11,861 bases of DNA from Thermoprotei archaeon (GTDB lineage: Archaea; Thermoproteota; Thermoprotei_A; Sulfolobales; Ignisphaeraceae): NCBI GenBank assembly GCA_003661775.1, contig QMWT01000026.1:1-11861 (forward strand). Direction: 5' to 3'. Positions 6,543-11,861 of this stretch are shown here, one piece after another. Below the pieces are notes generated by a model. The model did not search any database. It had not been told where the DNA came from and worked only from the letters and a program-made list of their open reading frames with translations. Numbering within the stretch: the stretch's first letter is position 1; the number at the start of each line of letters is the position of its first letter. The position numbers and the translations under genes are program-made.

Positions 6543-6555
6543 GTGGCTCCACCTA
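6540..6555. terminator. Inverted repeat at a convergent gene junction
   Basis: TAGGTG-GCTC-CACCTA makes a 6-base stem with a 4-base loop (the arms match over 7 bases if a 2-base loop is allowed). It includes the stop codon of the glycosyltransferase and lies in the 17-base gap before the end of the convergent pilus gene. It could act as a 3' hairpin for transcripts of either strand. There is no T-run, so intrinsic termination is not shown. Confidence 0.35.
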
Positions 6556-6559
6556 CACT

Positions 6560-8248
6560 TCACGAGATAAATATGTTATATAGAAAGATACTAATTGTCG
6601 CAGATACTATGAACGGTACATGTATTTTACCGACAAAGCTTTCACTAAGCAACCTCGACATCATTAAAGCGTAAGAAAGCGATGCCAGGATAGAGAGCAT
6701 GAGAAGCTGTCTATACACGCTACCTATATCCACGGTGCTAAAAGTTATGAAAGGCAGCGTAGTTATTTGCGAGAAATGTACAAAGAGAGGCTTCAGAACG
6801 TACATCACAACCGTCATCATTACGGGCATGAAGATCCCCATCATAGCAACACTTGCGAGTTTTACATACGCCTGTCTTCTAATCTCACGAATACGTCTGA
6901 TACACTCCAAGAACTCCTCTAGTACCTGTGGCTCACCCCCTCCGCTTTCCATGATTAGCGCTATAGCATGCACTATTAATTTAAGAAGAAACGAAGGTGT
7001 TCTTACACGAATAGCTGCTTGAGTAAAGGGTACACCCATCTCGCCAAGTTTCATGAACTCGTCCAACACTCTACGCACATGGCCAGGTATTCCCGGCGAA
7101 CTAACACATCTCCTTACAGCATCCTTCATCTCCAGCCCAAGCCTTCTGGCCTCAGAAATACTTCTTAGGACAGTTAAACACCCTTTGTCACCTTCTACAA
7201 GCTCCTGCAATGTTCTCCACGTGAAGATAGCTCCCAAGAATATCAAAATAGACCATGATATCAATATTGCAAGTACTCTGTCAAACCCCATGAGAACTAG
7301 TGTCAGTCCCACTGACAAGCTTACTATGGCAGAGAACAAGGTCTCTTTCTCCGGAATACTGTTGAAAGTCTTCGGACGTGTTAACTCAGCATATCCCACC
7401 ATAATAGGCAGAATGAACATCGGAAAGAATGTCAAGATGTTCAGAGCTTTGGTGAAAAAGAGTGCAGCGGTTGCTAACAACATAGGTACAAGAACTAATA
7501 GTACAACAACGACTTGGCCCATCACGGTAATACGTTCTGCAAATTCGCGCCACTCGAATTCCAATTGCGTTAAGAGCTCTCTAACCCACTCTCTTATTAG
7601 AGGTAGCGTATCACCGCCGCTCCTAATACGGGCAGTGTAGCCGTATAGGAAACGTGAAAGTTGCTCTGAACGCGTCAGCTTGGCTCTAAACTCGAGAGCT
7701 TCGAGAATAGATGTGAAAAACAGCTGAGCATCACGAAGAACGAGCTCAGCTTCCCGCTTAACACACCTAAACAACTTCATCTTGACAATTCTATCCAAGA
7801 GGTAATGGAAACCTGCACCAACACTCTCAGAGATACTCAGCAAAATAATGAAGTAAGGCATTTCAGACCGGATACAGTGTTTATGCTCAGCATTCGCTAC
7901 GAGCAACATTATCGCAGGTCGGAGTACTATAACTAGACCTAATACTGTAAGTACTAAGGAGAAGATACCCAGCAATAATTCACCAAAGTTAAGTGCTGTC
8001 AATAATGCTGAAGCCGACAATATAGTCAGGCCGTACGTCAGAGACCTTTCAATTTTCGATATAGTTAATCTATAGCCACATGCAACAGCAGTATTCCATA
8101 GTCTCCTTATGTAATAATTCACGATCTTCTTGAACAAACCTAGGTAGAGGTTCTTAAAGAATATATACCGTTTCATGTATTGCGACAAACTTAGTATCGT
8201 AAATAGTGATGCAGCAATAAACAAGAAGGCTTTAGCTAAATCACTCAT
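6560..8248 (-). CDS. Type IV pilus/type II secretion membrane platform protein (TadC/PilC-like, two T2SSF modules)
   Basis: This is the polytopic membrane platform on which the assembly ATPase acts to insert or release pilin subunits. Its 562 residues are large for the family and contain two T2SSF-type modules. The first, at about 129-265, runs from PYFIILLSISESVGAG to span pairs at 245-285. The second, at about 358-485, includes LGLEMKDAV, a Gly-rich MESGGGEP and the span at 463-485. About nine membrane spans are visible. Double-module platforms are typical of archaeal pilus and archaellum systems. Its ATG overlaps the ATPase stop as ATGA (8245-8248), with a GGAGTGGT binding site, so the two are translationally coupled. 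The family is sure; whether it makes an adhesion pilus, a DNA-import/export pilus or another surface fibre is not. Confidence 0.9.
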   Translation of the reverse strand: MSDLAKAFLFIAASLFTILSLSQYMKRYIFFKNLYLGLFKKIVNYYIRRLWNTAVACGYRLTISKIERSLTYGLTILSASALLTALNFGELLLGIFSLVLTVLGLVIVLRPAIMLLVANAEHKHCIRSEMPYFIILLSISESVGAGFHYLLDRIVKMKLFRCVKREAELVLRDAQLFFTSILEALEFRAKLTRSEQLSRFLYGYTARIRSGGDTLPLIREWVRELLTQLEFEWREFAERITVMGQVVVVLLVLVPMLLATAALFFTKALNILTFFPMFILPIMVGYAELTRPKTFNSIPEKETLFSAIVSLSVGLTLVLMGFDRVLAILISWSILIFLGAIFTWRTLQELVEGDKGCLTVLRSISEARRLGLEMKDAVRRCVSSPGIPGHVRRVLDEFMKLGEMGVPFTQAAIRVRTPSFLLKLIVHAIALIMESGGGEPQVLEEFLECIRRIREIRRQAYVKLASVAMMGIFMPVMMTVVMYVLKPLFVHFSQITTLPFITFSTVDIGSVYRQLLMLSILASLSYALMMSRLLSESFVGKIHVPFIVSATISIFLYNIFIS

Positions 8249-9888
8249 TTCTTACCACTCCACAATCTTCGATAGAATTCAATTATCTTATTAACGAAGT
8301 TCTGATATTTTTCTACCTCTGTACCATAATTCAATTCATTCGAAAGTTTTTCTAGAAATTTCGCCCTCATCGCCAGCTCTTTAGAAATATCCTCTAAATT
8401 CATGACTAAGAATGCGGCAGCTCTTTTCATAGCACGCGACTTCTCAACAACCTTTTCCGGATCTTCGGGTTCATGCCTATCATGCTCACCTATCCATTTA
8501 AACACTTCACACCAATTACCATCGATGAGCTCATAAACTCCCAGTACTCTTCTAACGAAACGTCCCTCTCTGCTCTTGAACACCTTAGCTATGAAGGCGA
8601 GAGAACCCATGTTAGAGATAAACAGAGCAAACAAGTCTTGAGGAAGCAGATTGCGCATCGCCATCATAACCTCATCAGGTGTAGATGCATGAAATGTTGT
8701 TGCGGAGCCAGCACCACTAGCTACAGCTCTTACCAAAGCCTCGATCTCTCTCCCTCTAACCTCGCCAACTACTATTATGTCTGGCCTGTATCGCAAAGCA
8801 TCTGTTGCAAGCTCAAATGCTGAGACCCTTTCATTTGACAAGAACCTCACTATCCTAGGTCTCGAAGCATCGTCCTCCTTACTAACAATGATCTCGGGAA
8901 CATCTTCTATCACAACTATTTTCCATGTTGGAGGAGATAGCATCAGAAGCGCATTAAGCAATGTTGTTTTCCCTACACCTGAAGCTCCAACAATGATATA
9001 GAACTGACGAGATTCGTTGAGAAGCCAGAAGTAGGCGGCCATCAGGGGTGACAGTACACCCTCACGTATGAGTTCCGTTACCACGATGGGTATCTGAGGA
9101 AATTTCCTTATGCTGAATGTAGGACCTTTACTTACTACACCCAGCGTCGCTGCAACTCTATATCCCTCGGGGAGCGATGCATGGAGCCTTGGTCTTGCAA
9201 GATTGACTGAGCGCCCTGCTTTAGCACCCAGTCTTATGACTAATGACCTCGCTTCCTCTTCGCTCGAGAATACTATGTTGGTGAATAATCCTCCCGGTAC
9301 AATAACGTCACTATAAAGTCTATGTACAACTGTGACGGGTTTTCTCCAGTGCCCAAGTTCCACATCCTCTACGAAAGGATCTTCTACCGGAATAGTGATT
9401 AGAGAGTACTTCGTTTCACGAAGCATGTAGTACCATATCGCCTCGATCCTCTCATCGATAACATCTCTTATTCCTAGCTCCTCAGCTGCTCTGAACACCT
9501 CTTTCTTGAGCTCCGAGAAATTCTTAAGAACTTCGAGAGAGAGGTTAAGGTATATATAGTTCATGATCTCTGTCAATGCTTTAATTCCTAAGTTATCCAA
9601 TGGTGGTTCTTCTACAAGGTAGTAACCAATACCGTCCGAGACAACTATGCTCACACTTGCATGAGCATAACACTCATCATCTAAACAAACATCATATCTA
9701 TCTACGGTTTTACCGTTGACTGGTGGAGGTGTTAACCTTCTAAAACGCTTAGCAACAAAGAGTGCATGAGGTCTGATTTCTTTTCCTCCCATCGTAAACC
9801 TCTGCATAGCTAAGAACACTGTGTGCTCCCAGGATAAGAGAAGATAACTTATTATAGCGGGGGGTGTTCGGCGAAACTGTTCATACAT
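8245..9888 (-). CDS. Type II/IV secretion and pilus assembly ATPase (VirB11/TadA/GspE family)
   Basis: This cytoplasmic hexameric ATPase powers pilus assembly through the membrane protein encoded just downstream. Motifs in order are Walker A GASGVGKTT (301-309), the Asp box VIEDVPE (326-332), Walker B DIIVVGEVRGRE (370-381) and the His box TTFHAST (397-403). The N-terminal 250 residues match the substrate-gating N-domain of archaeal members, with no tetracysteine zinc motif. The C-terminal tail (about 470-547) is a charged, helical, possibly coiled-coil extension that is longer than in most relatives. Start ATG 9888 has no visible ribosome binding site and lies close to a TATA-like box, so leaderless translation is plausible; internal ATGs at codons 28 and 33 are alternatives. 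With no nearby pilin, its fibre is unknown. Confidence 0.93.
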   Translation of the reverse strand: MYEQFRRTPPAIISYLLLSWEHTVFLAMQRFTMGGKEIRPHALFVAKRFRRLTPPPVNGKTVDRYDVCLDDECYAHASVSIVVSDGIGYYLVEEPPLDNLGIKALTEIMNYIYLNLSLEVLKNFSELKKEVFRAAEELGIRDVIDERIEAIWYYMLRETKYSLITIPVEDPFVEDVELGHWRKPVTVVHRLYSDVIVPGGLFTNIVFSSEEEARSLVIRLGAKAGRSVNLARPRLHASLPEGYRVAATLGVVSKGPTFSIRKFPQIPIVVTELIREGVLSPLMAAYFWLLNESRQFYIIVGASGVGKTTLLNALLMLSPPTWKIVVIEDVPEIIVSKEDDASRPRIVRFLSNERVSAFELATDALRYRPDIIVVGEVRGREIEALVRAVASGAGSATTFHASTPDEVMMAMRNLLPQDLFALFISNMGSLAFIAKVFKSREGRFVRRVLGVYELIDGNWCEVFKWIGEHDRHEPEDPEKVVEKSRAMKRAAAFLVMNLEDISKELAMRAKFLEKLSNELNYGTEVEKYQNFVNKIIEFYRRLWSGKK

Positions 9889-9918
9889 ACTCAGAACGTG
9901 ATATTAAGTTTCCTCAAA

Positions 9919-9929
9919 CCTTATACAAT
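9919..9929 (-). promoter_or_regulatory. Candidate TATA box for the pilus operon
   Basis: TTGTATAAGG on the minus strand lies about 35 bases before the ATPase ATG. It would give a transcript start some 10 bases ahead of the start codon, which fits the missing ribosome binding site. A second A/T box (AACTTAATAT, 9901-9910) is closer and would need a later start codon. Confidence 0.4.
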
Positions 9930-9943
9930 TACTTTCCAAAGCA

Positions 9944-9954
9944 TTTGTATATCT
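9944..9954 (+). promoter_or_regulatory. Candidate BRE/TATA for the 146-residue membrane protein
   Basis: AAAGC followed by ATTTGTATATC resembles a BRE plus TATA box. A transcript start about 26 bases on (near 9974) would leave a leader of about 16 bases containing GAGGGTG. Confidence 0.4.
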
Positions 9955-9990
9955 TGATCTAAGAGTTTCAATAGAGGGTGTAACGAAACT

Positions 9991-10431
9991 GTGATTCACT
10001 ACAGGAGAATATTTTGTACGCTTAACAGCATCAGATTCGCAGCATCTCTAACAACTTTAGTATTTATGACCTTGACTATGATCATAACATACGCTGTTTT
10101 CAACGTTAATCGCTGTCTAAAACTTACAACTTCCATGATTTACGAGATTATCGAGATCAATCCCTGGACTGCAATGCTTCTCGATATTAATCCTTTACTA
10201 GTATTCTCAAACCTTATTCTATGCTCTCTAGCCTTGATATTAGTACCAAAGTTTCTTCGTAGACTTGCCATGGCTATGGGCGGAGATGTAGGGATAGGAG
10301 AGATATCTGCGTCCGTGTTCACTGCTACGTACGCGTTTATGAGTATCTACAACTTCGTTAACGATTTCACGATCTTCATAAACGTGTATAGTCAGAACCC
10401 CTCCTTTTCATCACTCTTCAGTACGCCATAA
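9991..10431 (+). CDS. Unrecognised multi-span membrane protein, 146 residues
   Basis: I do not recognise this family. It starts at GTG 9991, ten bases after a strong GAGGGTG binding site (9974-9980). Three clear hydrophobic segments are visible: about 17-41 (beginning FAASLTTLVFMTLTMII), 68-87 (LLVFSNLILCSLALILVP) and 107-133 (VFTATYAFMSIYNFVNDF). A short basic loop (KFLRRLAMAMGGDVG) follows the second and should be cytoplasmic. It lacks a class III prepilin signal, so it is not an obvious pilin. It is divergent from the pilus ATPase and 102 bases from it, so it may be an accessory membrane component of that system, or it may be unrelated. It ends five bases before the stop of the convergent decarboxylase beta gene. 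Confidence 0.75.
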   Translation: MIHYRRIFCTLNSIRFAASLTTLVFMTLTMIITYAVFNVNRCLKLTTSMIYEIIEINPWTAMLLDINPLLVFSNLILCSLALILVPKFLRRLAMAMGGDVGIGEISASVFTATYAFMSIYNFVNDFTIFINVYSQNPSFSSLFSTP

Positions 10432-10436
10432 GCTCA

Positions 10437-11678
10437 TCACCTAACAACTCCTGGAAGGTATGTTCTAATGAAGCCTATATAACTTCCCGCTACAATCGCT
10501 GTCCCTATTACACCAGCTACGTTAGGTCCTAGAGCATGAAGCAATACAAAATTTGTAGGATCAACCCTACTGACCTCTCTTTGAGCTACACGTGCTGAGA
10601 TCGGAACTGCCGAAACACCTGCACAACCTATTGCTGGATTGACCCTACCGCCCGTAACGAAGTACAGCATCCACGCGATAGCTATGCCTCCTACGGTAGA
10701 TACTACAAATGCAAGCAGACCTAGTAGCAGACATAGCACTGCTTTTACCAAGAACTCGGCTATGGTCAAACCTGAGACTTCGGCTACCGAGGAGAGGAAA
10801 TCCCATGAAAGCGTTGAACCCACACCTAACATAGTCAAGATAGTGGCTATGTCAAGAAGCTGTTGCCCTGCTGTTTTGGCGTATCTCTCTACAACTTCTG
10901 TTATTCTACTCTCCTTGAAGATGTTGCCTAATCCTAATGCTGCTACAAGAGGTAGCGCATTAGGTACAAGGATCGCGACCACGACTATCAATACAAGCCA
11001 GAAGACTATTATCTCCTTCTCACTTACCCTACGTGGTTCACTCATGCGTACTCTTAGATACTTCTTAGGCACTAATACTCGTATTAACGGGGGTTGGATC
11101 AGGGGGATCAAGGCTATGTAGCTGTATACAGCTATTGCCAGAGGACCTACAAGGTAGGGCGCTATACTCGTAGCAGTATATATGGTTGTAGGACCATCTG
11201 CTCCACCGACAACTCCTACGGCCATCGCTTCATTTAGCCTGAATCCGAGAGCTAACGCAACCCATGAGACAACTATTATCCCTAGCTGAGCGGCAGCTCC
11301 GATAACAACCGCCGGGGGGTATGCTAACATGGGTCTGAAATCAGAGATCGCGCCTATACCCAAGAATATTAAAAGTGGGCCGATTTCTGTAGCTACAACA
11401 TAGTGGTAGATCCAATACAGGAAAGCTGGCCACGAAAATATAGTCTCGCCAGATGTTGGAGGAGGCCGCGCAAGATGAAGCCCAGGAATATTTGCAAGAA
11501 TCATCCCCATGCCCAGGGGGAACATCAACAAAGGTTCAAATTTCTTTAGAGCTAGGAGTATTAGGATGAAACCCCATGTTATGAAGAAGAACCTCACAAC
11601 GATCTCTTGAGGCGAGGATCCTAGTACAGAGCCTAGTGAAGTTATGCTAATGAAGATGTCGAGGGGATTCACGCTCAA
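10437..11678 (-). CDS. Sodium-pump decarboxylase beta subunit
   Basis: This integral membrane subunit of OadB/GcdB/MmdB type forms the Na+ channel. It couples release of CO2 from biotin to Na+ export in oxaloacetate, methylmalonyl-CoA or glutaconyl-CoA decarboxylases. The invariant GGADGPT (161-167 of the longest frame) contains the Asp needed for Na+ transport (D164). The conserved C-terminal block NPAIGCAGVSAVPISARV (350-367) and LHALGPNVAGVIGTA (383-397) is intact. Length, about 413-416, is normal. The frame opens with GTG at 11687, but that codon lies inside AGGTGG (11684-11689), which is a good binding site six bases before TTG 11678. TTG 11678 overlaps the TGA of the upstream gene and is preferred. 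The gene ends in tandem TGATGA stops. Which acid is decarboxylated cannot be told from this subunit. Confidence 0.95.
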   Translation of the reverse strand: MSVNPLDIFISITSLGSVLGSSPQEIVVRFFFITWGFILILLALKKFEPLLMFPLGMGMILANIPGLHLARPPPTSGETIFSWPAFLYWIYHYVVATEIGPLLIFLGIGAISDFRPMLAYPPAVVIGAAAQLGIIVVSWVALALGFRLNEAMAVGVVGGADGPTTIYTATSIAPYLVGPLAIAVYSYIALIPLIQPPLIRVLVPKKYLRVRMSEPRRVSEKEIIVFWLVLIVVVAILVPNALPLVAALGLGNIFKESRITEVVERYAKTAGQQLLDIATILTMLGVGSTLSWDFLSSVAEVSGLTIAEFLVKAVLCLLLGLLAFVVSTVGGIAIAWMLYFVTGGRVNPAIGCAGVSAVPISARVAQREVSRVDPTNFVLLHALGPNVAGVIGTAIVAGSYIGFIRTYLPGVVR

Positions 11679-11861
11679 CTTCTCCACCTACGCCTCATTC
11701 TTAGATACATATCGATGAAGTCCTGGGAGCTTTTGAGAGAATCTTCTAGTGAACGCCTAAACCAAGAAGATGCTCTGGGTGTCCCACGTATAATAGCTTC
11801 AGGCCTCTTAGCTGTATGGATGGCTAGTGCTGCCGCGATGGCAACGAGTTCTAGCTCCTCC
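11675..11861 (-). CDS. C-terminal part of the decarboxylase gamma/delta-type small subunit (cut by window edge)
   Basis: The visible 62 residues start ELELVAIAAALAIHTAKRPE and end in FIDMYLRMRRRWRS. The Glu-Leu-Val-Ala then alanine-rich helix, the short loop RGTPRASSWFRRS and the basic tail are like the C-terminal end of OadG/MmdD-type small subunits, which hold the carboxyltransferase and beta subunits together. The N-terminal membrane span that would confirm this lies outside the window. It is read in the same direction as the beta gene, and its TGA (11675-11677) overlaps the likely TTG start of that gene, so the two are translationally coupled. The position and the match both support the call; gamma versus delta naming is uncertain. 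Confidence 0.75.
   Translation of the reverse strand, partial: EELELVAIAAALAIHTAKRPEAIIRGTPRASSWFRRSLEDSLKSSQDFIDMYLRMRRRWRS

Noticed and set aside
7053..7640. Plus-strand 195-codon frame opposite the platform protein gene
   Set aside because: It is a Ser/Thr/Asn-rich reading of the antisense strand of a well-supported membrane gene, with no start signals.
10639..11121. Plus-strand 160-codon frame opposite the decarboxylase beta gene
   Set aside because: It is the antisense of conserved beta-subunit codons, Ser/Thr-rich, with no promoter or binding site.

Overview
The window looks like a chromosomal segment of a hyperthermophilic crenarchaeon (Thermoproteota), most likely of Desulfurococcales type. 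This rests on archaeal-type genes (an archaeal tryptophanyl-tRNA synthetase, an archaeal pilus ATPase/membrane platform pair, TldD), heavy use of AGG/AGA and ATA codons, GGTG-type ribosome binding sites, AT-rich TATA-like boxes about 25 bases before likely transcript starts, many GTG/TTG starts, and very tight packing with overlapping gene ends. The genus is inference.

Layout. Bases 1-787 (minus) hold the N-terminal 262 residues of a TldD metallopeptidase, cut by the window edge just after its HExxxH zinc motif. An unrecognised 112-residue helical protein diverges from it (851-1189, plus). Bases 1190-1570 are the only long stretch without a convincing gene. Bases 1571-3035 (minus) hold a two-gene unit: a 42-residue protein with a twin CX3C cysteine pattern, then a ~441-residue protein that resembles a decayed archaeo-eukaryotic primase core and ends in a PCNA-binding-like peptide. 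This pair is the most novel part of the window. It diverges, across what looks like one symmetric TATA box, from an EamA/DMT transporter (3136-4002, plus), whose 3' end overlaps that of trpS (3992-5125, minus) by 11 bases.

Bases 5319-6542 (plus) encode a membrane-anchored family 2 glycosyltransferase. It converges, with 17 bases between and a small inverted repeat at the junction, on a pilus-assembly operon read on the minus strand: a secretion ATPase (8245-9888) and a double-module TadC/PilC-like membrane platform (6560-8248) joined by an ATGA overlap. Divergent from the ATPase is an unrecognised 146-residue multi-span membrane protein (9991-10431, plus). No prepilin or prepilin peptidase is visible in the window.

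Bases 10437-11861 (minus) hold the end of a sodium-pump decarboxylase operon: the C-terminus of a small gamma/delta-type subunit, then the complete beta subunit that carries the Na+ channel. This implies energy conservation by Na+-coupled decarboxylation, with the catalytic subunits expected beyond the right edge.

No tRNA, rRNA, CRISPR array, insertion sequence or integrase was seen.
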